A stretch of DNA of 64,000 nucleotides from Pyrenopolyporus hunteri (GCA_902806595.1 CADCXC010000038.1:930001-994000); one strand, 5' to 3'. Shown: positions 23,418-36,444, counted from the stretch's first letter. Program-made: numbers and translations. Notes: generated by a model from the sequence alone, not told the origin.

Positions 23418-24470
23418 AGTTGGTATAGTAAGCCGAAGGACTCTATGTTATTTAGTAAATTCCGTGGTTAAAAATTTAAGTAGAAGTTATATTCGTGGCA
23501 AATAGGATTTATAACTATTCGCCATTCTGTTGAATTATATAGCGGTCTATTGCTTCTAAAAGCCATAGTTTAATCATACGTTACCTAACTATCTACCATG
23601 GACCGATACTTAAAACTAATGTGCCTGCATAAGGTAGCAGCCAGAGACGGGGACGTGAGGTATCGCAGCGATCCATAGGCGCCTTAGGTAATTTTCATTC
23701 AGAGCTTTCAAAACATTCCGGCTAATATCACGACCGTTACAGAAAAGTAGGGGTAAATATTAATGAACATTAATACGAGCGTCTGGACCCGTTATTCCAT
23801 TTTCGGCCCGCTATGGCAATCACCAATAGCCACCCCTTACGGTTGAAGCGGCATAAATCGAGGCAATCCCCACAATGTCTGGAGATGTAAAGCCAATCAA
23901 TCCAGAGCATACCGTAACAATTTTTTTATATTTTAAAGAATTCGAACATAGGATTTACACATATGATAAATTTCAGCATCGGATTAGCGAGCGACGAGTA
24001 AAAATCACCCAGAGTATAGACGGTATCAGAGTCCCAGATATACAAGTATCTAATCCTGAAGCGTGTATATACCTACATCTCCTAGTACTATCTTAAACCA
24101 GGAGTTTCTTATTTCTCGATCAATATCATTTTCAAACTTAGGTACCTTAAACTTCGGAGTCGCAAGGGTCTTTTAAGGAATACCTCCGCCGCGCGCTTGT
24201 GCGAGCGAGAAACCGATTACGAAAAGGGGGGTGCATATTAGGCGAAGCAACCCACTAGTGATATATGTCGAGCACAGAGTGGAAGTCGGATTTCGCTCAG
24301 AGTAGCGTCCAGAAGAAATACCAATCGCTATTTCTAAGAGTATTATAGTACTAAACAGGCTTATATCTTTGAAATAATAAAACCCTCTAGCAATTGAGTC
24401 CTATTTAGGGCGGCCTATCTACGCAAACCCGTCGTCCGTAACCATCCGCGTTACTCAATATGTTCGATTA
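23418..24470. other. Intergenic spacer
   Basis: About 1.05 kb of moderately AT-rich sequence between the secreted-protein promoter and the 3' end of the permease gene. A 73-codon plus-strand frame (23875-24096) has no supporting feature. Confidence 0.5.
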
Positions 24471-27109
24471 TCAACGCCCTAAACTCCTCCCATCCGGCGT
24501 AGGAAATCCACCAACGGCTCCAATTGCAGCTGTAAGATCAATGTGGAAGTTGGGATAGTTAATGCCATGTGTGGCTGCTAACTTCCGAGGACCGGGCGGC
24601 GTTCCCTCTATGCCGGCGTTTCCATTTTCGGCATCCTCAATGGCCGCGGACGTTCGCGTAGGTATAGGAGGCAATTCTTCCAATTCTATGCCACTACTGC
24701 CATGTGTTCCCTTCTTTTCAGCGAGAGTAAATACGGGGTTCCAATTATTCGAAATTTCCAGCTCTTTTCTACTTGCGTAGCCAAAGCCGGCCGCAACTAA
24801 GGCCCGACGTACCCAGCGATCGTTTACGCAAGCGAAATGCCACTTGGGTATTTCCGGAGATGACCATTTTTCTAATTGTTTACGAAGAATAGTCAAACCC
24901 TCTATTGCGCCAGTATCGATGCTACTGACCGTAGAAAAGTCCAGTATGACCGCCCGGAGATTCGGTGCCGAAACGTCGGGATCTAACGGACCAAAAGACT
25001 CGCTAGTTCCGGAAGTAGAAGTCTCAGTCCATAGGCGATCCTGTAGCAAAATATTAGTAAAACCCAATGCTCCGTCTGCCCTGACTTTACTCACCCCAGG
25101 ATCCTGACGTTGGATTGCAGTAGTCCGGCGTGTTTTCTTCATGACACACGCCAGAAGCGAGTCGATGTGCTGAGATTGATTGGCGTAGTTGAGGCCATCA
25201 GGGAAACGGTACACAAATATCCCAGGAAGTGGTGACTCAACATAAATGGATTGGTTTGATGCATCCTTCCGATCGAGGGGAAGGTACGCATCCCTCGAGG
25301 GCATGTTCAAACATGTTTGCTGGACGGGGGTTACCGAAGATGATGAACCATCCATATCAGATTCTTCCTTTTTCGGCATTGGGTATTGGCGGATCCCAAC
25401 GCGACCAAGAAATTGCCCGGGGGTACGCGCTAATCGCGTCAGGAGGATGCCAGCAGACAAGCCCGTCGTTACATATATTCCGTACTCCAGGGTGCTGAAA
25501 AGTGATATAAGGAGCCCGACAATATAAACGACGGCATCCGGCGGCGATATCAGCCATAATTCGAATAGCTTTTCCGGTGGTGTAATCAGATTGATCACAG
25601 CATGTATAATGAGAGATGCCATGCTGGCCTTCGGAATCCAGTACAGACCTTTATGTAGGACGTACAAGGCAAGAATGAGAAAAAGGCCGTTAAATATCCC
25701 GGCCAGGGGTGTTCTAGCGCGTGCCTTAGACAACAGGGCACTGCCGCCGAAGGATGCAGTTGAAGCATAAGCTCCAAGAAAAGGCCCGGCCATATTGATC
25801 ACGCCAATCGAGATTAGCTCCTGTGATGGGGATACGGAATAATCGTTCTTTTGGCCAAGTGATCTGCCGATCGCGATATGTTCAATGATGATGACGACAG
25901 CGGTTGCTGGAAGCTTAGGCAGAAGACTTGTGACTGATTCAAGTTGGAGTAATGGTGGTCCAAGTTGGTTGAAACCTGTAATATGTTAGCCAATGGTGTA
26001 GTTAGTATCACCGTATAAGTTATGCGCACCAGGCTGGATGTCCCCAAGAATGCGGAACCTAGACTTCTCGAGTGGCAGATCCCTATTAACCAGGTAGCTG
26101 ACAATAGTAAAGAGAATAATTGTGAATGAAAGCCTAAAAGAGGACATTCCACTCCAGAATCTTTCGCAGCGTGGATAACGTACCACCATACGCTCACAGA
26201 ACCATTTCATAGACATGAGCAACGCCAGAGACGTAAGCCCTATTACCGCGTCTAGTTTCGTTCGGCCGAGTCCCTTACATGTATCAATGAAGACTTGATA
26301 CGCTGGGCCCCTCGTGTTGATCCCGTCGATACCTAACTGAGCCGGTATTTGGCCGAGAGCAATTGTAAGTGCGGCTGCAGTTACGAAGGCGGAAATGGCC
26401 ACGTGAGGTATAAGCTCGATTATCCATCCTAAACGTAAGAGGCCGAGGATGAGGAAAATACAGCCGGCCAGGAACGCGTGGGTTTTGGCGATATCTTCTC
26501 GCTTGAAATTTGGATGTTTTTCAATGACGTCTGTGATGGTTTGGCCGACAAGGAGGGATATAACAGCTGTCGCCTAGACGATTGTTAGTTTAAGTTAACT
26601 ACCTAGACGGACACGAAAATAAACACCCACATACCCCAACTGAGATGTCTTTGGAAGTTCCAAACAACCAGTAGAATGCTGCCCCTGAAAATGAGGTATA
26701 AAGACCCTGTTCGGGGTTTAGCCCCGCAAGTATCGCATACGACAAACCCTGAGGTATAACTAGGAGGCTAAGTGTAAGACCTAATAATATTGTGAGTATT
26801 AGCAAATTCAATAAATAGCAGAATGGGCAGACTACCTGCAATGAGATCGGCCATAAACCATCCCCTATTGTACCGGAAAATCCAGCGGGTAAAGGGGAAA
26901 AGGCTCAAAAGATATGACGAAGCATCTTGTCGTTTTGGAATCCTCTCCAGAGCCCATTCTTTGACAGTCGGGAGCTCTTCGATAAATGGTTCAAAGGGGG
27001 AAATCGCTTCCGCGCCGCGCTGGACGAGATCATCAGGGACAGATCGTTCGGGGTCGTCTATTTGGATACCCAACCCTTTGGCTAGTAAGTTGCCTAATTT
27101 CCTCGCCAT
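24471..27109 (-). CDS. SulP-family sulfate permease with C-terminal STAS domain
   Basis: Plasma-membrane sulfate uptake protein of the SulP (SLC26) family, likely a Cys-14/Sul1-type high-affinity sulfate transporter. Exons on the minus strand: 27109-26836, 26780-26635, 26573-26030, 25975-24471, giving 822 aa, in the range of fungal homologues. The SulP signature VIPQGLSYAILAGLNPEQGLY spans the start of exon 2, and a GTSKDISVG segment follows. About ten to twelve hydrophobic segments run to about residue 500. A STAS domain occupies roughly 570-735, with the characteristic VILDFSTVSSIDTGAI. A low-complexity Glu/Pro tail follows. Sulfur-source regulation is expected from the family, but I did not identify a specific binding site. 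Confidence 0.94.
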
Positions 27110-28436
27110 GGCGCGCAGTGTTGGATATGATGTTAAACGAAATCGTTAAGAGAGAGGAGGGGATTTTCAATGGGAGAAAATCGCACAAATTAAGCCGGCA
27201 TACATCCTATAAAATGAGAACCTAGACAGAGAGGAAATGGATGGTAATATAACTATGTTAAGGCCAATACAGAGCACTAAGTACAAAACGTGACGGGGAG
27301 CGTGTAACAGGCTGTAATGGAATATCTAGTCACGACAATGAACTGGAAGCATGGTTACATGATTTCCGGAGTAGATTCAATCGGACTGGGTTTCTACTCA
27401 GTATACAAGGTGTGTGGGTATCTACTGATGGATTCATTATTTACAACGCCTTACTCCAGGATAAAAGTATCGAAAATCATGAGGAACGTAGTTAGAGCCG
27501 AGGGCCACCCGATAAACTAGAGCTACCACAATCCTTTGGCACGTTGAATCAAGCTGTATGCGTCATCCTGTTTATACGGGAGTTGGATAAATGGGCAAAA
27601 TTCCCCAATTCACATGCCTTTGCTTTAACATATATTTCTAGCTTACTCAACCAGTTACGGAATCTGCTAATCAGGGGTACCTGTATATACTGACCGTCAC
27701 GGAGTCCATTATATAGTAATGGAAACGGCTTCGTTGTTGCACCGGCCAACCAACTATCCTGCGGAAAGCCCCGGGTTCTAGATAACGAGTGAATGATAAC
27801 AAATAGACATAAGTCTCATATGTCCACAGCATCGACACTAATGGAGAAACTAGTCATTACACCAGCTAAAGTCTCTAAGATATATTAGTTTAAATTGTTC
27901 TCACATTTTTAGATATGAAACGGCCATATAGCTGGAGATTGTACATCATAGCCATTATCTCCACCTATATTTGTTATGATCATTGCATCATGTAAAGTCC
28001 ACCTATGCAATCTATACACCTCAGTCCCCAATACGGGTCTACGTCCACGAAACACCCAACTGGCTATTCGGTGTTAATGACATATATAATCCCAACTAAT
28101 GATGTTCATATAGTCAACTTGCGAGGGAAACGCAGTCAACGGTGTAATCTAGGCTGTTATAGAGCAGTGGTCGAAAATCGTATTAACGTTATATTGATTA
28201 CGTAATCGTAGGAAAAGGGGTTGACAACCTACCCCTTAACATAGTCAGCATCGATCTAAGCACGTGATACTTTAGCTATCGGCAATTATGGGTCCGTGCA
28301 AATTCATTACTGTGCATAATTGTGTAACTATACGAATTTCGTCGTAGATAACTGTAATACAGGAAAACGTTTTCTGCGAGTATCTCGCAATACAAACTAA
28401 ACCTCAGCACGAATACAATTTTCTCGGGACGCGAAA
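27110..28436. other. 1.3 kb divergent intergenic region
   Basis: Lies between the 5' ends of the sulfate permease (-) and dihydroorotase (+) genes and should contain both promoters. No gene is supported; frames of about 60 codons here have no features. Confidence 0.55.
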
Positions 28437-30258
28437 ATGCAGCTGAAAGAGACCAAACGGATCGAGCTGCCGCCGACGGCGGACATGCATGTCCATCTAC
28501 GACAGGGCGAGTTGATGGAATTGATGGTTCCCACCGTGCGTCAGGGGGGTGTTGACACTGTCTTTGTGTATGGCTCCTAAATTTGAAATCGCAATCTTGA
28601 GAGGAGAGAAAGTGTAAACTGACTAAAGATCGTAGTATGCCTAATCTCGTACGAGGCCCCTTTTATACCAATTTTATTTACTTGACTCAATTCCTTCCCG
28701 ACGGCCTGCAAAGATGGAACTGTTATCTTATATTCGTTATATACTAATGTGTTCGTACCATAGGTACCACCCCTCACTACCGTTGAACAGGTACGTATAC
28801 ACCTTCACTTATATCTATATGGAGGTATTTAAAGATAATCCCGGGAGCGACTAGCTAACTGCTGCGAAGGTGCTTGAATATCGATCAAAGCTGCAGGCAA
28901 TAGATAAAGATGTTACCTTTCTAATGTCACTTTTCGTCAGTCGCCCCCTACTTATATTCTCTAAAGTCTAGCCTTATAGTAAGGGCCAATCCGTCTAACT
29001 CATAGCCTAGCTTCACCCTTCAGTCACCCCAGCTGTCATAGCGCAAGCAGCCTCAGCCGGCATCGCAGGTGTAAAGATGTATCCTCAAGGCAAGTCCAAT
29101 AGCCCCTATTCCGTCTGGCATGTGTGACTCTGACAGGATTCAGGCGTTACTACTAACTCCGAGTCTGGGGTCTCAAATCTTGAGTCCTTCTACGGGACTT
29201 TCGCTGCTATGGAACAGCATGATCTAGGTATATATGCGCCGCGACGTATTTCCTACACTTACATTTCATACCCAAGAGGTTGAGCAGTCATGACGGCCCT
29301 AAATCCCCCCTTTATATTCAAGCTTCCGAACTTCTTTCCTCAATAATACACGAAGCTAATGAGCCCATGTGCTTGCAAAGTGCTAAACCTCCATGGCGAG
29401 GTATTGGAGTCGCTTGCGCCAGCAGATACGACGTTGGAGGAAGCATTCCTCCCGACCTTAAAGACGCTCCACGAGCGCTTCCCAAAGTTGCGAATCGTGG
29501 TATGTTCTATGCCATATCACCTAAACTTGGCTTGAAACAGATTTTAACTTAGATTCCGTAGCTTGAGCACTGCACCACCGCGGCGGCTGTTGAAGCTGTG
29601 CAAGCTTGTGGGCCTACCGTGGGTGGTACGAACCTACCTTGCTCTCGCCTCTCGGTGTCTAGCTAGGCTAATTTAGATGCGCCGCAGCGACGATTACCGC
29701 TCACCATCTCTACCTCACCTCTGATGAAGCCCATTGCGACCCGTTCGCCTTCTGTAAGCCTATCCCGAAGAAACCTACAGACAGGGACGCGCTGGTCAAG
29801 ACAGTAGTCAGCGGCGATCCAAAGTTCTTCTTGTAAGTCATTCCACCGAATCATATGAGCATGGACGACGCCTGTCGTGTATTAACCTTCATTGCCTTAG
29901 TGGAAGCGATAGCGCGCCCCATCCCCTCCAGTCAAAAACCTCTGCTGCGCAGGGCAAGGCGCCTGCCGGAGTGTATACGCAACCGTTCGTGACGCAGCTC
30001 GTCCTTCTAGCTCTCGAGGAAGCTATTGACCGTGGCGTCATCACGGAAGCAGACGTAACGCAAGAGAAGTTGGAAGGGTTCCTCAGCCGGTTCGGACGGC
30101 AGTTCTATAAACTGCCTCAAAGTTCGGCAAAGAAGATCGTGTTAGAGAGGAAGGGAGAGAAGATTCCCCCGAGCGTAAAGAATGATGATGGAAGCATCGA
30201 GGTGGGTATCTCAAAGGCGGGAAGCGAAGTGTTTAGCTTGAAGTGGGAGGATGCGTGA
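28437..30258 (+). CDS. URA4: Dihydroorotase (pyrimidine biosynthesis, ten exons)
   Basis: Zinc enzyme converting carbamoyl-aspartate to dihydroorotate. Exons: 28437-28567, 28636-28648, 28764-28790, 28870-28935, 29011-29089, 29144-29227, 29381-29499, 29562-29625, 29688-29832, 29901-30258, giving 361 aa (yeast Ura4 364). Every catalytic element is present: His18 and His20 (DMHVHLR), Lys101 (the carboxylated lysine, GVKMYPQGVTT), His138 (NLHGE), His176 (LEHC) and Asp246 (GSDSAPH). Exon 2 is a 13-nt micro-exon encoding MPNL. Intron 5 (29090-29143) begins GCAAGT, a GC-AG intron. The junction at 29625/29688 is the least certain; it gives TVGATITAHH, matching the family. The dense intron content hides the gene from simple frame searches. 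Confidence 0.93.
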
Positions 30259-30923
30259 TTTTCGGAGTCCAGCCACGGTAGACGTGGGATATAGTGGCAC
30301 GAGCCGGAGTCTGAGAAACGAAAAGGAAAAAGCGGGAGAGGATGTATTCGGGAGTCTCGTGTCTCGTCTTTCCTAAACTTATACCGTCGGTGCTTGCGCT
30401 ACTACTATTACCGATAAAGACTCTCGTCGGTAGAAGTGAGGGAAAGGATCAGCCAAAATCAAAAACTTCACATTTAATTTGCTGAAACGCAAAGTTATCG
30501 AAATACCGGTAACTCCGATCTTTTTTCTTCTTCTTTTTTCTCTATTTTATGACAATTTAGTTAAATTCTAAGTCGACACCATCTAGATGTCAAGATATTC
30601 CATCCCTTTATCCCAAAAAGTTAGGTACATGTACGGAAGGTTTAGGAGACCCGGACCTTATCGATTGAGATCAACAAGACCGGGATCAGCTCAAGAATTT
30701 CTTATCTAAGCTACGGTACCTTTTTATCTATATAGGTAATTAACCCCACGTGACTCATTACATAAGCTACATATTTTTTCCCTTTTTGGAGCAGGTGGGA
30801 TTAGAACGGAGAACTGAATAAAAGAAAAAAAAAAAGATCGTGAAATCTCTCGAGCGGAGGGACCACAATCCAACCCCGACGACGCCCGCTGCTCGCATAC
30901 GGCCACCTGGAATACCAGCCGGT
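30259..30923. other. Intergenic spacer and uS4m promoter
   Basis: About 660 bp between two plus-strand genes, with pyrimidine-rich (30520-30545) and A-rich (30822-30835) tracts. An open frame from 30840 leads into the uS4m start without an upstream ATG, so it is taken as 5' UTR. Confidence 0.55.
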
Positions 30924-32420
30924 ATGAAGCCTAGAAGGTATCACGGTCTAAAACGACCGGTAAGCCAAATCAAATTCGGCTCAATTGCGGGTGTGAAAAC
31001 TAATGACCGACTTCCTTTTCTTTCGTTCCATCTAGAGACTCCGTCAGAGCTGGAACAAATATAACCTTTACAACTTCTTCCGAGTGAACGATCCGAAGCT
31101 CGGCAAAGGCGACTACGAGACCTTCTTCCAGCAGAAATGGAAAGCCAAGGGTTTACTACGAGACTACCACGGCGAGCACGTCGTCGAGCGGAAATGGGTG
31201 CGCATGTTCAGCCGCCGCTTGCTGGGTGTCGCCGAAATGGACGCTAAATACATGGCCGCGAGCGATGGTTCCGAGTTAGCTGCTGGTAGAGGATCAGGCA
31301 AAGACAAGTTCCCGAATTGGTCATATTCATCGGTACCGCAACGCACCCTGACACCCTACATGCAAATGACCTTCGCTCCCATGGAGAGGAGGTTGGATAT
31401 CGCCATCTTCAGAGCCATGTTCGCGAGCAGCGCAAGACAAGCCAGGCAGTTCTGCGTCCACGGCGCCGTCAAAGTCAACGGCAAAGTCGTAAGTACCGGA
31501 AATCATACCTTATACCCATCCGGGTATATCAGATGCAAGAGAGCATATTGCTTACGAGTTCTGTGTAATAGATGCACTACCCCGCCTACCGTCTAAATCC
31601 CGGCGATATGTTCCAGGTCGACCCCGAGCGCGTCCTATATGCAACGGGCGCGCCAAAGCTAGACCGAAACAAGTCGAAGTATAAGAAAATTATGAAGAGA
31701 TTATCGATTCTCGACGGCACGGAGGACAAGCCCAAGGCGGAGACAGAAGGCGAGGCGGAAGCAGCCGCCGAAGGAGAGGCGTCCGAAGCTAAGTCGGAGG
31801 GGGCGGTGGAACAAGATCCAGATACCACGGACGCACCAGAGCCTATCAAGGCAGACATGAAGCCGACACAGAAACAGATCCAAGATCTCACGGCATGGGC
31901 CAAGGGGGTCTTGAAGGAAGACGGGGAAATTAGTGGACGTCAAAAGCAGAAGCTGCGGGGTTTCCTTCAGGAAATGCGGCCGCTGCTGACGCGCGCCAGC
32001 CGGCCCGGCGCCTCGCCGAAAGAGATCGCCGAAGAACTCGCAGGCCTGGTCTCGGGGCTCCGTCTGGGCGACTCCTCTCCCGCCAGCGCGCCGGAGCAGC
32101 TTTCGTCGTCGTCCGAGGACCCCGCGGCCGACCTCAGCGACTCGGAGCGGGCGGAACTGGAGCGGCGCATGGCCTACTACATACGCGAGGAGCAGGAGAA
32201 CCCGCGGGACCCTAGCAAGCCGTACATGACCCCGTGGCGGCCGCGTAGCTACATGTCGCCCTTCGCCTTCATCCCCAAGTACCTCGAGGTCAACCCCAAG
32301 ATCTGCGCCGCCGTCTACCTCCGGCATCCGGTCGCGAGGGTGGGCAGCGCCGAGGTCCCGACGCCGTTCCCCGAGGGCGTCAACCAGCTCGCCTTCAACT
32401 GGTACTTGAGGAGAAGGTAA
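30924..32420 (+). CDS. NAM9: Mitochondrial small-subunit ribosomal protein uS4m (Nam9 family)
   Basis: Component of the mitochondrial 37S subunit; uS4 nucleates 5'-domain assembly on the small rRNA. Exons 30924-30959, 31036-31488, 31572-32420 give 445 aa. The 36-nt first exon encodes MKPRRYHGLKRP, and the next begins RLRQSWNKYNLYNFF, a hallmark of fungal Nam9. An S4 RNA-binding domain (RRLDIAIFRAMF..QARQFCVHGAVKVNGK) straddles the second splice junction. The middle contains an Ala/Glu-rich linker typical of mitochondrial expansions, and the C-terminus has the YMSPFAFIPKYLEVN motif. The start is chosen because no earlier in-frame ATG exists. The 3' part is GC-rich but uninterrupted. Confidence 0.92.
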
Positions 32421-34627
32421 AGGAGAAAGTAAAAGAAGCAGGGGCTTTGGTTTTGCCTACGGGCCATTTCAGGGAGGGGGTGAATATCGGCATGCTTTTG
32501 TCTGGCTTGGTCGGAGGGCACGATCTGGACGACGTATTGTCGTCGGCCGGCGTAGCGGCACATCTTCGTAACATTGTATATTAAAGGAAGCCCGCGATCT
32601 AAGGAACCCGCTAGCTTCGCTTATTAAAGGCTACTCCTGACTTCTCACAGCAGGCAGCTAGCTAGGCGGGAGTCCCCCATTGTGCATATACCTAGGTAGA
32701 TACAGACCACCCTACCTAGGTTGGTACCTACATAGAGATATCGTGTACAATATGACCTATATCATCCCCATCATCCTCTAGGACGCTATCGCCCCTTAGA
32801 TACAATATAGTAGGTATATATAATCTGGTCGCAGGAGGTTAGTCGTGGCGTTGTGGATTCGAAAGCACCCGAAGGGCCAAATAGGTGCCCAACTCTAGAT
32901 TATACGACACGCGAGATCTATAGGATCAAGGCCTCCCGCAAATTTTATATGTAGATCCCGGCTAACATACCTACAGTGGCCCGCAAAAAGAAACGTCAAA
33001 TACGTCTGTTATAACCTAAACTCATCATGTTTAAACACTAATAACATATAATATTTATATATAAACAATATATAGAAATTTACCAATTTATAAATAAATG
33101 GTAAAATATTACTTTAGCCTTTTTACAATTTTTTTTATAATTTTATACGTGGCAGGAAAATGCGGTAAAGTGGTTACATTTTGAAGATAGTGGTGTTTTG
33201 TATGTAAAAGAGGCCATTTCCTTAACAATTAAGTGCTTTTTTTGCCATTTTTTTCTTTGAATGTAAATAAAATAACTACATTAATTGAAAGAAATAAAAT
33301 AAATAAGCTAAAGCAATATTTTCTCAATTATCTATAATATACTAAAAATTTATATATTATTTATATATAAATATCGTGCGTAACAATTGTTTAAAGTTGG
33401 TAAGATTTAGGTGTAAATAGGTGTGGAAAATCCTATTTGACGTTTCTTTTTGCAGCTCACTGTACCTACCTAGGTACCCGGGTAGGTAGGTTGTCAGCCC
33501 GGTCACACTGAGGTCAGCAAATTGGCAGAGCCGGCAAATGTCTGCTAGAGTATAAGACAAAACTACATCATAAGTATTCTTAATAAAGGGGGGGCAAAGA
33601 CACCCCACAGAGACCACGCATACCACTTCTCACTATAAACCTCAATCAATTCCTAAGAAAAAAATCATCCTTTTTTAATTCAGACGACCTAAGCTGAGAA
33701 ACATGTCGAGGCTAAAAACACAAGGAAAACACAGGACTGTGAGTTGACGTAAAAGGAAACCAAGAGAGAGCCAAGTTCGTGGCCAGATGTGTGTGGGCAT
33801 CGAGCGGTCTTCCCCCACGGATGGCACAAGCCTACAAGGCTCGCAAATACACCCACCCCTCGAGAAAGCCTACTCCTAAAATACAGACATCTAATTTTGG
33901 GGGAGCTTTTTACTCTGCCGACATCCTCCTCCGTTTCCTCCACGAGCGCACCAAGCCGCCTGTCGACTCTCCGCCAATTCCGGGTATTTTGTCGTAACAG
34001 TTGAAAAAAGAAAACAAGTGCATATGATCGTGAAAGGAAAATGAATGTCTAGGATGGACACTTCGACAGAGGCGAGAAGAGCCATACAGTGTTCCAGGCT
34101 ACTTCGGGTTTGACGGGCATATTCCACCACAACAAATGTGGAGGAATTTGGTAGACGATGCCCTCAGTGCCTATTCACCACGTCATACCTTGCCCTTCTC
34201 CCAACATAAAACGGGTGGTCAGGGTGGCTGAACAAGACATATAAAGCGGCTTTAATGTGCAATGCTGGAGGCAATAGGATACAGTCGTCAAAATCCTGAA
34301 CCAACTATATCTCGCCGCAATGTTCAAGAACACCGGAAAAGCAAGCCCAGACATCAGGAAACCCTGCCCCTCGGAAGCCGGCCGTCTGTCGTTTTATGAT
34401 AGTTGTCGATAATTATTCGGTACCACGAACCACCGCCAGTGGATTCCCACCCGCAAGCTGCCACGCGCGGACAATTGCTGATGAGGTGTATTAGGTGATG
34501 AGTAATTAAAAGAAGAGAAGTTGAATAGACAGGAGGAAGAAGTGAAAGAGCACGGCAGGCTGGTACTGTATGGACGTCATGAAGGTTCAGGCGTAGATCG
34601 TAGACTGAAGCGGTCTGTCGTAAAAGG
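32421..34627. other. Spacer holding a MITE
   Basis: 2.2 kb between the uS4m and septin genes, containing the Tc1/mariner-type element at 32974-33462. The 700 bp to its right are probably septin 3' flank. No additional gene is supported; frames at 33689-34130 lack features. Confidence 0.55.
32974..33462. mobile_element. Non-autonomous Tc1/mariner-type MITE (489 bp) with TA target duplication
   Basis: The ends are inverted repeats starting CAGTG: left CAGTGGCCCGCAAAAAGAAA, right (reverse complement) CAGTGAGCTGCAAAAAGAAA, both continuing CGTCAAATA. That is 26 of 29 positions matching. TA dinucleotides flank both ends (32972-32973 and 33463-33464), as expected for Tc1/mariner insertion. Weaker inverted similarity continues into the AT-rich arms (ATATTTATATATAAA-like). 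The interior has no coding capacity and is strongly AT-rich, consistent with RIP. Confidence 0.85.
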
Positions 34628-36444
34628 TTAGTTCCGCAGGGAGAAACCTTTTCGCTTGCCCTCTTTCTCCAACGGTCGGCCGCTTTCGATCCTAGCCTTC
34701 TTCTCTTCCAGCTCTAACCGTTGACGCTCGAGCTGCTCCTTCATCTCCCTATGACGGGCATACAGCTCCTCTTCGCTCTGCTTCAGCTTACTCTCCTTCT
34801 CGGCCACCTTCTGCTGGAACACCATCTTCATCTCGGCCTCCATCTTCGCAAGCTTCTGCTCATGCAGAGCGCGCTCCTCCTCCTGCTTCACGGCAGGGTT
34901 GACCTCCTTGAAGACACTAGGATCCTGAGCAACACCCATTGCCGTGAGCTTATCCGTTCGGTAGTTTTCGTACAGAACGTTGTTCGTGTGTTCCTTGAGC
35001 TCCTCCATGTGAGTTCGGATGAGCATTTGACGGAGCTTCACAAAGTCGCAGTGCTCTTCGTTGTCAACTTCGATAACACCCCACGGGTACCTACGTCCAC
35101 GAACTTTACGTCCATCGGCATTGGTGACCTCGTTATTGGCGCCCACGACGGCAAACGGAACCTTTGACATGATCTCGTTGTTCTCCGCAATCGTCTCCTC
35201 GTCATCCAACTCATACCGCGGGCCTTCAAAGATCTGGATTCCGTGATGCTTGATGTCGGCGAGAATCTACTTCACTGTTAGTCGGGTAGAAGGGACACTG
35301 ATAGGAGAAGACTTACGCGAGACTTGAAGCCGGCGATCTCGTCATCGGTGAGCGTATCTGATTTGGCGATAACAGGGATCAAGTTGACCTTGGTGTGAAG
35401 ACGACGCATAACCTCAATGTCTAGAGGCTTCAACGAATGGCCCGTTGGCTGAATGAAGAAAACACAAGCGTGGATACGGTTGTCCACGATGTTCATACGG
35501 TTGACCTTATTCTCAGCGTCCAGGTAAGCATCGTAACGCTGCTCAATGTTGTCAACAATGGGCCTCCACGACTCATCGTTGTTTACAAAGTCGCCGAAAC
35601 CCGGGGTATCAACAACAGTCAAGCGCAGGCGAACGCCAGCCTCTTCGATATCCGCGCTGATGGATTGAATGGAGACAGTCTTGGGTATTATGTCAAGGCT
35701 TGGCCCCTTTCGGTCCTTAGGGGGGTACAGAGATGTATTGAACAAAGTGTTAACAAGCGTAGATTTGCCCAGGCCAGATTCGCCTAAAAACGGCCACATA
35801 TATTAGTCTCCTTATCATCAGACGGATTGTCGTAGCACCTACCGACTACCATGACATTGAAGTTGAATCCTTTTCGAACACTCTTGCGATGCCATTGATT
35901 TGGCAGGTTGGCGAAGCCAACGTAGCCAGTCAGCTTCCTTCGAACAATGTTCCTGCTATCGTTGACGATGGGGCCAGAAGCCGGGGCGGGAGTTGGAGCT
36001 GTGGATTTGAGGTCAGAACTCGGCGGGGACGACGGTTGGGATGAGGTTTGCTTGCCCTCGGTCGGCGCAGGTGATGCTATCGTACCGTTTGCAGCTACCA
36101 AGCAGTTAGCAAGACATATCAGGCACACGATCCATGAAAGAAAGCAAATTGCAAGAGCGTGTCCGAAGAGGTATACCAGCGAGCGGTGTGTAAGAGTATA
36201 GTTCTTCGTAAGTCATCGGTTCGAGCGGGCCAAGAGACGGAGCATCAACAACCAGCATGCTACGATAGTGTCGAACGGAGGGAGGCTGGTTTTCCTGATC
36301 TATCTGGGTGCTCGGCTTAATTGCAGAAGTCGAAGGCAAAGCTGACTCCCTCTGGGGCAAACGGAAGCTTTCCATTATATGACTGCTGTCCAGTTGAACG
36401 CTGCGAGCTCGGGCCTTGCTATGAGGATTGAGGAAAGCCGGCAT
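34628..36444 (-). CDS. aspB: Septin, Cdc3/AspB type
   Basis: GTP-binding filament-forming cytoskeletal protein acting at septa, hyphal tips and branch sites. Exons on the minus strand: 36444-36177, 36094-35843, 35783-35317, 35266-34628, giving 541 aa. The GTPase motifs are G1 GESGLGKS (174-181, split by an intron inside the first Gly codon), G3 DTPGFGD (from 232) and G4 AKSD (313-316). A polybasic region precedes G1 (RRKLTGYVGFANLPNQWHRK, typical of the Cdc3 class). The C-terminal about 80 residues are Glu/Lys/Gln heptad-rich coiled coil, ending KGFSLRN. The N-terminal extension (about 150 aa, Ser/Pro-rich) is also typical of Cdc3. An upstream in-frame ATG at 36498 would add 18 mostly Lys/Arg residues and is less likely. 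Confidence 0.93.

Noticed and set aside
14431..27109. Possible biosynthetic gene cluster (two monooxygenases, dehydrogenase, transporters)
   Set aside because: No polyketide synthase, NRPS, terpene synthase, prenyltransferase or pathway regulator is present; the genes are widely spaced and interleaved with housekeeping functions.
28437..30258. First impression of a decayed dihydroorotase (only the 3' end is in a long frame)
   Set aside because: Ten exons join exactly to a 361-aa protein with every catalytic residue, so it is intact.
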